From JAPOKJ01 sp031421635 (GTDB taxonomy: Bacteria; Pseudomonadota; Gammaproteobacteria; Burkholderiales; Burkholderiaceae_E): 64,000 nucleotides of DNA. Below the pieces are notes generated by a model. It had not been told where the DNA came from. It did not search any database and saw only the letters and a program-made list of their open reading frames with translations. Below are positions 43,929-52,601 of this stretch, in pieces (position 1 is the first letter of the stretch; each line of letters starts with the position of its first letter). The position numbers and the translations under genes are program-made. Where the stretch lies: contig JANOPA010000037.1 in the NCBI GenBank assembly GCA_031421635.1, positions 13,087 to 77,086 on the forward strand, written 5' to 3'.

Positions 43929-44716
43929 ACTGCAGTCGCTCCGCCATCCACTGCCAGGATTTGTCCAGTGATATGTTTGCCGGCCTCGGAGCAAAACAAA
44001 AGCGCCGCACCTTTCAGGTCCTCTGAGTCTCCAATACGCTGCAATGGCGTGTTTTTTATCAGTACGTCACCGACCTCATCGAGGCTGCCCTTGGTCATTT
44101 TTGACAAAAAGAATCCTGGAGCCAACGCATTTACGGTGATGCCATAGGGTCCCCACTCACCGGCTAAGGCCCGTGTGAAATTGACGAGCCCGCCCTTGGT
44201 CGTGTTGTAGGCAATGGTTTTGTTGGTGTTCATCGGGTTGCCACGCAATCCGGCCACAGAGGCTACAGTGAGCACCCGACCCGACCGTTTTGGAATCATG
44301 CAGCGTCTGCCGATTTCCTGGGTCAGCACAAAAACCCCCGTCAAATTCAAATTGACTAATTTCATCCAGGCCTCGAGAGGATGATCCTCAGCCGGTGCCC
44401 CCCAAGTGGCGCCCGCATTGTTGATTAAAATATCCACCGTGCCAAGCGTGTCAATCGTCGCGTCGACAAAGCGAACAATCTGCTCAGGCTTGCTCTGGTC
44501 GCTAGGCAGAACATGAGCTTTGATGCCGCGTGCTTGTAAATGAACTTTGGCAGCTTCGAGTTCGTCAGCTTTGCGAGAGGTCAGCATCAGTTCGCAGCCC
44601 ATGTCTCCCAGAGCTTCCGCCATTTGCAAGCCAAGACCGCGAGAGCCGCCGGTTATGACTGCTTTTTTTCCTTTTAAATCAAATAATTGAGATGCATTCA
44701 AGATAATTAGCTTCAA
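43925..44716 (-). CDS. Short-chain dehydrogenase/reductase
   Basis: A 263-residue SDR. The cofactor motif is GGSRGLGLQMAEAL, the NNAG segment follows, and the catalytic Ser-Tyr-Lys set is in VASVAG and YNTTKGG. The C-terminus has the DGGATAV signature. The start is a TTG; two in-frame TTG codons (44716 and 44698) are possible and neither has a strong ribosome binding site. It is probably a hydroxyacyl or alcohol dehydrogenase in the fatty-acid cluster. Confidence 0.87.
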   Translation of the reverse strand: MKLIILNASQLFDLKGKKAVITGGSRGLGLQMAEALGDMGCELMLTSRKADELEAAKVHLQARGIKAHVLPSDQSKPEQIVRFVDATIDTLGTVDILINNAGATWGAPAEDHPLEAWMKLVNLNLTGVFVLTQEIGRRCMIPKRSGRVLTVASVAGLRGNPMNTNKTIAYNTTKGGLVNFTRALAGEWGPYGITVNALAPGFFLSKMTKGSLDEVGDVLIKNTPLQRIGDSEDLKGAALLFCSEAGKHITGQILAVDGGATAV

Positions 44717-44750
44717 TATGTTAAAAAATCAATAGTTTACTTTTAACAAC

Positions 44751-44777
44751 TTACTTTAAATATTTTGCTTTAAGTAA
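44751..44777. promoter_or_regulatory. AT-rich dyad between acyl-CoA dehydrogenase and SDR genes
   Basis: The arms TTACTTTAAA and TTTAAGTAA flank an eight-base loop in the very AT-rich 67-bp gap. It could be an operator or weak terminator for the acyl-CoA dehydrogenase transcript. Either role is inference. Confidence 0.3.
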
Positions 44778-44783
44778 ATCATG

Positions 44784-46667
44784 TTAGAACCAAGCGTCCT
44801 GCATGCCTAACGTGGTTTGATCAAGTCGATTGAGAAGATCCAGCATTGGGCCAATTTTAGGGAGTTCCCAAATCTGGAAATAACGGGTGGCCTGAAGCTT
44901 GCCCATATAGAAATCCCGTTCTCTCGAAGCGCCCTTCAACTTGCCTTGGGCTACGATTCCTTGCTCTAGCCATACCCAAGCCAAAGTGAAATGTCCGAAC
45001 GCTTCCAGAAAGATACTCGCGTTCGCTAAGGTGACGTCCAAGTCCCCAGCGGAATAAAGCGTTCGGATGGTTTGCTCGATACGCCGGTTCCAGGCCGACA
45101 AGTTCCCTGCCCAGGTCTCAAACTCACTGTCAATCGACCTTGCCTGCGCACAAGTCGCCGCGACGCGAAGCGAAAATGCTTTTACAGCGGCACCGTCTCC
45201 CATTACGACTTTGCGACCGAGGAGGTCTAGGCCCTGTATGCCATGCGTTCCCTCATGGATCGGATTGAGGCGTTGATCGCGATAGTACTGTTCGACGTTG
45301 TAATCTCGGGTGTAGCCATAGCCGCCATGCACTTGTATGGCCATGCTGTTGGCTTCTTGACACCACTGACTAGGCCAGCTTTTCGCGATTGGGGTGAGCA
45401 GTTCGAGCAGTAAAGTCGCCTCTTCGATAGCCGCATGATCACTACCGCTGGACTGTTCATCGACCAGCATTGAGCAAAAAAGGTTCAAAGCCAACGCCCC
45501 TTCCACATAGGCCTTTTGCGCCAGTAGCATGCGCCGCACATCGGCATGTTGAACAATGGGAATCTGCGCGCTGGCTGGATCCTTGCCCTTAGCGGGTCGA
45601 CCCTGTGGGCGTCCGCGCGCATACTCGAGCGCGTGCAGGTAGGCGGTATAGCCTAAGGTAGTCGCACCCAAGCCCACCCCGATTCGAGCCTCATTCATCA
45701 TGTAGAACATATACTGCAGTCCACGCTGGGGCTCACCCACGAGATAACCGACCGCACCGGCTTTAGCCTCACTGGGTGCTTCTAATAACTCTCGTCCCGT
45801 GCTCTTGGGGGTGAAGCTGCCCTCACCGAAGTTCAATAGGCAATTTGTCGTTCCCCGAAAGCCCATCTTATGGTTCAAACCCGCCAACACGACATCATTG
45901 CGCTCAGTGAGTTCGCCCTTTGCATTCATCATCATCTTGGGAACGATAAAGAGCGAGATGCCCTTGACCCCAGGAATGAGTTTGCCGTCTGCGCTGGGAA
46001 TTTTGGCTAAAACCAAGTGAACAATATTGTCTGTCAGATCTTGATCACCACCGGAAATCCACATCTTATTGCCGTGTAGGCGGTAGGTGCCGTCGCCCTG
46101 CAACTCCGCGCGGGTACGAATGTCCGAAAGCGAGGAGCCAGCCTGTGGCTCCGACAAGCACATGGTGCCAAAGAAACGCCCTTCTAACTCTGGCTTGGCC
46201 CAAGCTTCAATTTGATGTTCGGTGCCATGGGCAAGTAGTAAATTTGCATTACCCATCGTCAGAAAAGGATACCCTCCCGCCGAAACACTGGCCGCATTAA
46301 AATAGGCAAAGCAAGCTTTCTCGAGCGTGTAGGGAAGTTGCATTCCACCGTTGTCATAGCTTTGGCCTGCGGCCATGAGGCCCGCATCTACGAACACTTT
46401 CAGCGCGGCTTTCAGAGGTGCCGGGGTGAATACCTGGCCGTTTTCAAAACGAGGCTCCTCTTCGTCGAGCAGCTTATTGATTGGGTAAAAATGCTCCGTG
46501 GCAATTTTCTCGCAGGTATCCAGCGCTGCATTAAAAGTTTCCGCGCTGTGATCGCGGTAACGCTCCCGCTGGGTAAGCGAAAGCACATTCAACCATTCGT
46601 AAAGCAAGAAGTTAAGATCGCGCCGACTAAGAAGTTTGGAAGGTACAGTAAGCACGGTTGAAGTCAT
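44784..46667 (-). CDS. Acyl-CoA dehydrogenase (long form)
   Basis: A 627-residue flavoprotein. FAD/substrate-binding segments TMCLSEPQAGSSLSDI and KMWISGGDQDL are present, and the catalytic Glu lies in NPIHEGTHGIQ. A C-terminal extension of about 130 residues follows, typical of the long FadE-like family. It carries out the first oxidation of beta-oxidation. It lies nine bases upstream of the SDR-side cluster and after the hydrolase gene, so it is part of a multi-gene operon. Confidence 0.93.
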   Translation of the reverse strand: MTSTVLTVPSKLLSRRDLNFLLYEWLNVLSLTQRERYRDHSAETFNAALDTCEKIATEHFYPINKLLDEEEPRFENGQVFTPAPLKAALKVFVDAGLMAAGQSYDNGGMQLPYTLEKACFAYFNAASVSAGGYPFLTMGNANLLLAHGTEHQIEAWAKPELEGRFFGTMCLSEPQAGSSLSDIRTRAELQGDGTYRLHGNKMWISGGDQDLTDNIVHLVLAKIPSADGKLIPGVKGISLFIVPKMMMNAKGELTERNDVVLAGLNHKMGFRGTTNCLLNFGEGSFTPKSTGRELLEAPSEAKAGAVGYLVGEPQRGLQYMFYMMNEARIGVGLGATTLGYTAYLHALEYARGRPQGRPAKGKDPASAQIPIVQHADVRRMLLAQKAYVEGALALNLFCSMLVDEQSSGSDHAAIEEATLLLELLTPIAKSWPSQWCQEANSMAIQVHGGYGYTRDYNVEQYYRDQRLNPIHEGTHGIQGLDLLGRKVVMGDGAAVKAFSLRVAATCAQARSIDSEFETWAGNLSAWNRRIEQTIRTLYSAGDLDVTLANASIFLEAFGHFTLAWVWLEQGIVAQGKLKGASRERDFYMGKLQATRYFQIWELPKIGPMLDLLNRLDQTTLGMQDAWF

Positions 46668-46676
46668 GATAAAAAG

Positions 46677-47624
46677 TCAGTGTTTAATGCCAAAGCGATC
46701 CAGACAGGCTAGCGCTATCGGCTCACCCCACTCTTGTAGGAAATGCCCGCCCTTGACCATCAAAGGTTCCGGGCAATTGCGGATCATCCCTCGAAGCTCT
46801 TGCATGACCTGTGGGCCGAGCACCGGATCCTCGGTGCCAATTGCCATGAAACTTTTCCCTTGCCAACGGTCCCGCCAAAATTCGGCGGCCAGCCTTGAAA
46901 TATCTGCTCCCGGTGCCTCTGGCGAGGCCGGCACAAGGTTCGGGAAAGCCCGTAGCGCGGCCTTGTAGGCCACATCAGGAAAGGGCGCGCTATAAGCGGC
47001 GGCCTCCTCGCCAGTCATATCCGGTTTGCCGCGTTTGAGGAGCGGGCCAGGATCTAGATCGGGAACCTTATTGCAGTAGTTGCGCCATTGAATAAAGCCC
47101 TCGCTCAGGTCTGTGCCTAAACCGAGCGTCGTGTTCATCACTAGTAAATGACTGAAGCGCTCAGGCATCGCCATCGGCAAGGTGAGGCCAAAAATGCCAC
47201 CCCAATCTTGAACCACCAACATAACCTCGCGCAAATCCAAGTGCTTGATCAAGGCCAGTAAATAGTTTCGGTGATAGTCAAAACTGTGATCGGAATCCAG
47301 TTCCGGTTTGTCCGAGCGGCCAAAGCCTGCCATATCGGGAATGATTACGCGTAAGCCAGCCTTGGCAAAGACCGGAGCCATTTTGCGATAGATATACCCC
47401 CAACTCGGATTGCCATGCAGGCAAAGCGCGACCTTGGGGCCAGTTTCGACTTTCTGCTGCACTGTTTGGTGAGGCCTTGGATCAGATCCCTGCTCTTCAC
47501 CCTGGGCTGGAATGTCCACATAATGCAAGCGCGCTCCAGAAAGCTCCGGCAAGCCCTCCAAATAATGAGGAGGGTAAGGCCATCCAGGTAAGGAATCGAA
47601 GCGACTATCTGGAGTACGCAGCAT
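46677..47624 (-). CDS. Haloalkane dehalogenase-like alpha/beta hydrolase
   Basis: A 315-residue hydrolase. The segment LHGNPSWGYIYRKM matches the HG[NE]PTW-like oxyanion/halide region, the nucleophile elbow is VVQDWGG (D140, with Trp next to it as in dehalogenases), and the late His is in GGHFLQEWG. An insert near residues 39-60 is unusual. True dehalogenase activity is possible but uncertain; epoxide or ester hydrolysis are alternatives. It is embedded between thiolase and acyl-CoA dehydrogenase genes. Confidence 0.8.
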   Translation of the reverse strand: MLRTPDSRFDSLPGWPYPPHYLEGLPELSGARLHYVDIPAQGEEQGSDPRPHQTVQQKVETGPKVALCLHGNPSWGYIYRKMAPVFAKAGLRVIIPDMAGFGRSDKPELDSDHSFDYHRNYLLALIKHLDLREVMLVVQDWGGIFGLTLPMAMPERFSHLLVMNTTLGLGTDLSEGFIQWRNYCNKVPDLDPGPLLKRGKPDMTGEEAAAYSAPFPDVAYKAALRAFPNLVPASPEAPGADISRLAAEFWRDRWQGKSFMAIGTEDPVLGPQVMQELRGMIRNCPEPLMVKGGHFLQEWGEPIALACLDRFGIKH

Positions 47625-47642
47625 GGTGTTTGAGATCGGTAA

Positions 47643-48824
47643 TTACTGAATAATCTCAAACAAACCGGCGGCGCCCATTCCACCGCCCACACACATCGTC
47701 ACCACAGCCCACTTGGCCTTGCGGCGGCGCCCTTCAATTAAGGCATGACCGGTCAAGCGCTGGCCGCTTACTCCGTAAGGATGGCCAACCGCAATCGCAC
47801 CACCGTCGACGTTTAGACGATCCGCTGGAATGCCCAAACGATCCCGGCAATAAATCACTTGCACGGCGAACGCTTCGTTCAATTCCCAAAGATCGATGTC
47901 GCTTACTTTGAGGCCCGCGCGCTGTAATAATTTAGGAATTGCAAAGACTGGACCAATACCCATTTCGTCGGGCTCGCAACCCGCTACGGCGAAACCACGG
48001 AAGTATCCAAGAGGCTTCAAGCCACGCTTCTCAGCGAGCTTGGCATCCATTACCACGCAAGCACCCGCGCCATCCGAGAACTGGCTGGCGTTGCCGGCCG
48101 AGATCACACCGCCGGGAACCGCACTGCGAATTTGAGATATACCTTCGTAGGTCGTATCGGCGCGGCGACCCTCGTCGTCCGACAGAGTCACTTCCTTCGT
48201 AATCATCATGCCGGTTGCTTTATCGGCGCTGGCCATGCGCACGTTGATCGGCACGATCTCGTCGTTAAAACGTCCGGCCGCTGCCGCAGCACAGGCTCGG
48301 CGCTGGCTTTCGACACCATACTCGTCCATCACCTGACGACCGATGTTGTAGCGCTTGGCGACCATCTCAGCAGTCTGCAACATGGGCCAATAGATTTCTG
48401 GTTTCTTCGCCACCAGGTTATCGTCGGCCAGCATGTGCTGGTTCATTTCGTTTTGCACGCAAGAGATGGATTCAACACCGCCCGCCACATAAATGTCGGC
48501 CTCACCAGCGATGATGCGCTGAGCAGCCAAGGCGATGGTTTGCAAGCCAGACGAGCAAAAGCGATTGACGGTCATTCCTGCGACATTAATCGGGCAATCC
48601 GCCGCCAAGGCAATTTGACGCGCGATGTTGGCACCCGTCGCGCCCTCAGGGTTTGCACAGCCCATGATAACGTCTTCGACTTCGGCCGCGTCGATTCCCG
48701 CTCGGGCAATGGCGGCCTTCACCACATGCCCACCCATGGTGGCTCCGTGGGTCATATTGAGGGCACCTTTCCAACTCTTGGCTAAACCAGTACGGGCAGT
48801 TGAGACAATTACAGCTTCACGCAT
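47643..48824 (-). CDS. fadA: Acetyl-CoA C-acyltransferase (thiolase)
   Basis: A 393-residue thiolase. The acylated Cys is in RFCSSGLQTIALAA, the His is in GHPYGVSGQRL, and the second Cys is in CVGGGMGAAGLF. It carries out the last step of beta-oxidation, releasing acetyl-CoA. It lies directly downstream of the FadB-type gene, the usual fadBA order. The symbol is by role; the E. coli protein is not necessarily the ortholog. Confidence 0.92.
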   Translation of the reverse strand: MREAVIVSTARTGLAKSWKGALNMTHGATMGGHVVKAAIARAGIDAAEVEDVIMGCANPEGATGANIARQIALAADCPINVAGMTVNRFCSSGLQTIALAAQRIIAGEADIYVAGGVESISCVQNEMNQHMLADDNLVAKKPEIYWPMLQTAEMVAKRYNIGRQVMDEYGVESQRRACAAAAAGRFNDEIVPINVRMASADKATGMMITKEVTLSDDEGRRADTTYEGISQIRSAVPGGVISAGNASQFSDGAGACVVMDAKLAEKRGLKPLGYFRGFAVAGCEPDEMGIGPVFAIPKLLQRAGLKVSDIDLWELNEAFAVQVIYCRDRLGIPADRLNVDGGAIAVGHPYGVSGQRLTGHALIEGRRRKAKWAVVTMCVGGGMGAAGLFEIIQ

Positions 48825-48859
48825 GACGCGCTCCTTACAGAATATTGAAAATCAAAAAA

Positions 48860-50968
48860 TCAGGTCAGATCCTTACCCTCGGCCACTCGCTTGGTAATGA
48901 GTTCGGCCGGTATCCAGAAGGCTGGATCACCGTGGGGATTGGACGCGAAATCCTTCATGCGAGCGATCATATTGAAGAGACCGTACTGGTCGGCATACAA
49001 CATCGGTCCACCGCGATGCAGGGGGAATCCGTAGCCGCTCAGGTAAATCAAATCGATGTCGGAGGCGCGCAGAGCGATGCCCTCATCCAAAATCTTGGCT
49101 CCTTCATTGACCAGAGCAAAAACCAAGCGCTGGACGATTTCTTCATCAGAAATTTTGCGAGGTTTTAGTCCAATCTGCTCGCGATACTTCGCGATCATGG
49201 CATCGACTTCCGGATCTGGAATCGCATCGCGTTTGCCGGGTTGATACAAGTACCAGCCTTTGCCGGTTTTCTGACCAAATCGACCCAACTCGCAGAGCAG
49301 GTCGGCCGTCTTGGAGTAAATCATATTGGGCCGCTCTTGGGCGCGACGCTTGCGGATATACCAGCCCACGTCATTACCAGCCAAGTCGCCCATACGGAAT
49401 GGCCCCATCGCGAAACCAAATTTCTCAGCGGCCCGGTCGACCTGTGCGGGTGTAGCACCTTCGTCCAGCATAAAGCCGGCCTGGCGGCTATATTGCTCGA
49501 TCATGCGATTGCCGATAAAGCCATCACAAACCCCAGACAAGACCCCAGTCTTTTTAATCGTTTTGGACAGTGCCATGGTCGTGGCCAAAACATCCTTACC
49601 GGTCTTGGCGCCGCGCACGATCTCCAGCAATTTCATCACGTTGGCGGGCGAGAAAAAATGTGTGCCGATCACATCTTGCGGGCGCGAGGTGAAGGCCGCG
49701 ATTTTGTCCACATCCAGAGTGGAGGTGTTAGACGCAAGGATGGCGCCCGGTTTCATGACTTTATCGAGCTGCTTGAACACAGTCTCTTTCACGGCCATGT
49801 CTTCGAACACTGCTTCAACCACAATGTCAGCTTGACCAACATTGTCGTAGCTCACCGTCGGGGTGATCAGTGCCATGCGCTTTTCGACATCGTCAGCGGT
49901 CATCTTGCCCTTCTTCGCCGAATTTTCGTAATTCGTACGAATCGTGGCCATACCCTTATCGAGAGCCTCTTGCTTGAGCTCAAGCATCGTCACGGGAATC
50001 CCCGCGTTGATAAAGTTCATAGTGATGCCACCACCCATGGTCCCCGCACCGATCACAGCGGCGCTCTTGACGGGTCGTACCGGAGTGCTCTCGGGTACAT
50101 CGGGAATTTTGCTCGCAGCGCGTTCGGCAAAGAAAGCATGACGCAGCGCTCTTGACTCCGGTGTTGCCATCAGCTCAACGAACGCGGCTCGCTCGACGGC
50201 CATGCCTTGATCGAAGGGCAATTCGCAAGCGGCACGGACCGCGTCGATGCATTTCACCGGTGCAGGGAAGTTCTTGGCCATTGCCCCAGCAGTATTACGA
50301 GCAAACTTCAAGAATCCGGCCGCATTGGCATATTTCACTTTCAGATCGCGAACCTTCGGCAGTCCCATATTTTCCGCCACGGCTTTGCGCGCGAAGGCAA
50401 TCGCTGCATCTAGCACTTTATCGTCCACGATTTCATCGAAGAGCTTCGTGCCTGCAAACTTTTCAGCCTTAATTGCAGTGCCGGAAACAATCATATTGGT
50501 GGCAAGTTCAAGGGGGATCACACGCGGTAAACGTTGAGTACCTCCCGCTCCCGGCAGGAGGCCGAGCTTCACCTCAGGCAAGGCTACCAAGGTCCCTTTT
50601 TGTGCGACTCTAAAGTGGCAACCCAAAGCCAACTCCAGACCACCACCCATCACCACCGAGTGTATCGCTGCCACCACAGGTTTAGTCGCCTTCTCCAATA
50701 AAACAATCAGGCTCAATAGATTGGGTTCGCCCAAGGCTTTTGGTGAGCCAAACTCACGAATATCAGCACCACCTGAAAAGGCTTTGCCCGCACCGGTGAG
50801 CACAATTGCTTTCACCGTCGGGTCCGCCAGCGCTGTGCGTACGTCATTGGCAATACCGACTCTTAAGTCGAAGCCCAGGCCATTCACTGGCGGATTGTTC
50901 ATGGTAATCACGGCGACATCGCCTTGATCGCCATGCTTTTGATATTGGGTTGCAGTACTTTCTGACAT
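48860..50968 (-). CDS. fadB: Multifunctional enoyl-CoA hydratase/3-hydroxyacyl-CoA dehydrogenase
   Basis: A 702-residue fusion. The N-terminal crotonase domain shows GAGKAFSGGADIREFG and the VMGGGLELALGCHFR segment. The central Rossmann domain shows AAVIGAGTMGGGI, and the 3-hydroxyacyl-CoA dehydrogenase region has GTHFFSPANVMKLLEIV. It catalyses hydration and oxidation in beta-oxidation. It begins 115 bases downstream of livF, beyond a clear terminator, so it has its own promoter. The symbol reflects role, not proven orthology. Confidence 0.92.
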   Translation of the reverse strand: MSESTATQYQKHGDQGDVAVITMNNPPVNGLGFDLRVGIANDVRTALADPTVKAIVLTGAGKAFSGGADIREFGSPKALGEPNLLSLIVLLEKATKPVVAAIHSVVMGGGLELALGCHFRVAQKGTLVALPEVKLGLLPGAGGTQRLPRVIPLELATNMIVSGTAIKAEKFAGTKLFDEIVDDKVLDAAIAFARKAVAENMGLPKVRDLKVKYANAAGFLKFARNTAGAMAKNFPAPVKCIDAVRAACELPFDQGMAVERAAFVELMATPESRALRHAFFAERAASKIPDVPESTPVRPVKSAAVIGAGTMGGGITMNFINAGIPVTMLELKQEALDKGMATIRTNYENSAKKGKMTADDVEKRMALITPTVSYDNVGQADIVVEAVFEDMAVKETVFKQLDKVMKPGAILASNTSTLDVDKIAAFTSRPQDVIGTHFFSPANVMKLLEIVRGAKTGKDVLATTMALSKTIKKTGVLSGVCDGFIGNRMIEQYSRQAGFMLDEGATPAQVDRAAEKFGFAMGPFRMGDLAGNDVGWYIRKRRAQERPNMIYSKTADLLCELGRFGQKTGKGWYLYQPGKRDAIPDPEVDAMIAKYREQIGLKPRKISDEEIVQRLVFALVNEGAKILDEGIALRASDIDLIYLSGYGFPLHRGGPMLYADQYGLFNMIARMKDFASNPHGDPAFWIPAELITKRVAEGKDLT

Positions 50969-51019
50969 AGGGGACCTCAGATTAAAACTAAATTAGCACG
51001 CTCGTACTTTTTTTACTTC

Positions 51020-51050
51020 AAAAAAGCTGAGTACTACCTTTACACTCAGC
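51020..51050 (-). terminator. Intrinsic terminator of the liv operon
   Basis: A perfect 7-bp stem, GCTGAGT paired with ACTCAGC, has an 11-base loop. On the minus strand it is followed by TTTTTT. It starts 34 bases after the livF stop and separates the liv operon from the fadB gene. Confidence 0.85.
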
Positions 51051-51083
51051 CCTGGTCGGCATGCACGTTGACCAACCGCAGAA

Positions 51084-51776
51084 CTATACCTCTAACCACT
51101 CTTTGCGGATCTGACTGTTAGCACGAAGCTCATCTGGCGTACCTTCAAACACAATTTGACCATGTCCCATGACATAGACTCTTTGAGAAATCTCTAAAGC
51201 GATCGCCAGCTTTTGCTCCACCAGAAGAACCGAAATACCTCGGTTTTTGAGCTCCTTAAGATACTCGGCGACTAGCTCGACAATTTTCGGTGCCAAGCCC
51301 TCGGTCGGCTCATCAATCATGATCAGATCGGGGTCGCCCATCAAGGTGCGACACAGGGTCAACATTTGCTGCTCACCGCCCGACAAAACGCCTGCTTGAG
51401 TATTTTCCCTCTCTTTTAAGCGCGGAAACATTTTGTACATATCGTCCAGACTCCAACGGCCCTCAACTTTGCCCTTCATCCCAAGGATGAGATTTTGCGC
51501 CACGGTGAGGGTCGGAAAAATATCGCGATTCTCGGGCACATAGCCGAGACCTTTATGGGCCACTTGATAGGACTTCTTGCCGAGCATTTCCTCGTCTTTG
51601 AACTTGACGGACCCTTGACCGTCCACCATACCCATGATGGTCTTCACAGTAGTAGAGCGCCCTACCCCGTTGCGACCGAGGAGGCTCACAATCTCACCCT
51701 TGTCGACACGCATATCGACGCCATGCAAGACATGGCTCTTGCCGTAATACGCGTGAAGATTAGACACCTTAAGCAT
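51084..51776 (-). CDS. livF: Branched-chain amino acid ABC transporter ATPase LivF
   Basis: A 230-residue ATPase. The Walker A region reads GRNGVGRSTT, with Arg (R40) at the usual Lys position. The ABC signature is LSGGEQQML, and Walker B with the catalytic Glu is LIMIDEPTEG. It powers uptake with LivG through the LivHM channel. The start ATG lies in the last of five 16-bp tandem repeats. It is the last gene of the operon. Confidence 0.93.
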   Translation of the reverse strand: MLKVSNLHAYYGKSHVLHGVDMRVDKGEIVSLLGRNGVGRSTTVKTIMGMVDGQGSVKFKDEEMLGKKSYQVAHKGLGYVPENRDIFPTLTVAQNLILGMKGKVEGRWSLDDMYKMFPRLKERENTQAGVLSGGEQQMLTLCRTLMGDPDLIMIDEPTEGLAPKIVELVAEYLKELKNRGISVLLVEQKLAIALEISQRVYVMGHGQIVFEGTPDELRANSQIRKEWLEV

Positions 51777-51844
51777 TGAAGTCCTTAAGCATTGAAGTCC
51801 TTAAACATTGCTGGCCCTAAGCACTGAACACCTTTAGCATTGAA
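51765..51844 (-). repeat. Five tandem 16-bp repeats containing start codons and SD-like sites (livF leader)
   Basis: Five head-to-tail copies of a unit close to TTCAATGCTTAAGGAC fill the livG-livF gap, at 51829-51844, 51813-51828, 51797-51812, 51781-51796 and 51765-51780. Each copy has a start codon (ATG, or GTG in copy 2) and an AGG-type Shine-Dalgarno-like core. The last copy contains the real livF start. The first four start codons each open a seven-codon frame that ends at a TAA or TAG overlapping the following AGG site. Confidence 0.85.
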
Positions 51845-51845
51845 A

Positions 51846-52601
51846 TCAGTGCGCAATCGAGGTTCCAAGATACGCCTCTTGCACCGCAGCGTTGCCTCGA
51901 ATGGCCGACGGCACATCGCTGGCAATCACTTCGCCGTAAACCAAGACAGAAATTTTATCGGCCAGACCAAAGACCACGCTCATATCATGTTCCACCATCA
52001 CCAAGGTTTTTCCTTCGGTCACGCGGCGAATCATTTCAACGGCATGATCGCTCTCAGAACGACTCATGCCTGCGGTGGGTTCATCTAGCAAAATCACGTT
52101 TGCGCCACCTGCGATAGTAATGCCGATCTCGAGGGCGCGCTGTTCAGCATAGGTCAGTAAACCGGCCTGTGTATCCGCACGCCCCTTCAAACCAATTTGT
52201 TTCAGCACGTCCTCAGCACGGTCGCTCGTGTCCTTAAGCTTACTGAGACGATGCCAAAACGAGTACTTATAGCCCAAACTATAAAGCGTCGCACAGCGCA
52301 AATTCTCAAACACGGACAGGCGTGGAAAAATATTGGTGATTTGGAAACTTCGCGACAGGCCTTGGCGATTAATCTCGAAAGGCTTGTCCTTTATGATCGA
52401 CTTTCCATTGAGTTGGATATCACCTGTACTGACTGGAAAACGCCCAGAAATCAAGTTAAAAAGCGTCGATTTACCGGCGCCATTAGGACCGATCACCGCA
52501 TGACGTTCGCCTTGTGCGATGTTTAAGTTCACACCCCGAATGATTTCGGTTTTGCCGAAATTCTTACGCACTTCGGCGAGCTTTAATGATGGTGTGCTCA
52601 T
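51846..52601 (-). CDS. livG: Branched-chain amino acid ABC transporter ATPase LivG
   Basis: A 251-residue ATPase. Walker A is GPNGAGKSTL, the signature region reads LTYAEQRALEIG, and Walker B is VILLDEPTAGMSRSE. The start overlaps the livM end by four bases, so translation is coupled. Together with LivF it forms the nucleotide-binding pair. Confidence 0.94.
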   Translation of the reverse strand: MSTPSLKLAEVRKNFGKTEIIRGVNLNIAQGERHAVIGPNGAGKSTLFNLISGRFPVSTGDIQLNGKSIIKDKPFEINRQGLSRSFQITNIFPRLSVFENLRCATLYSLGYKYSFWHRLSKLKDTSDRAEDVLKQIGLKGRADTQAGLLTYAEQRALEIGITIAGGANVILLDEPTAGMSRSESDHAVEMIRRVTEGKTLVMVEHDMSVVFGLADKISVLVYGEVIASDVPSAIRGNAAVQEAYLGTSIAH

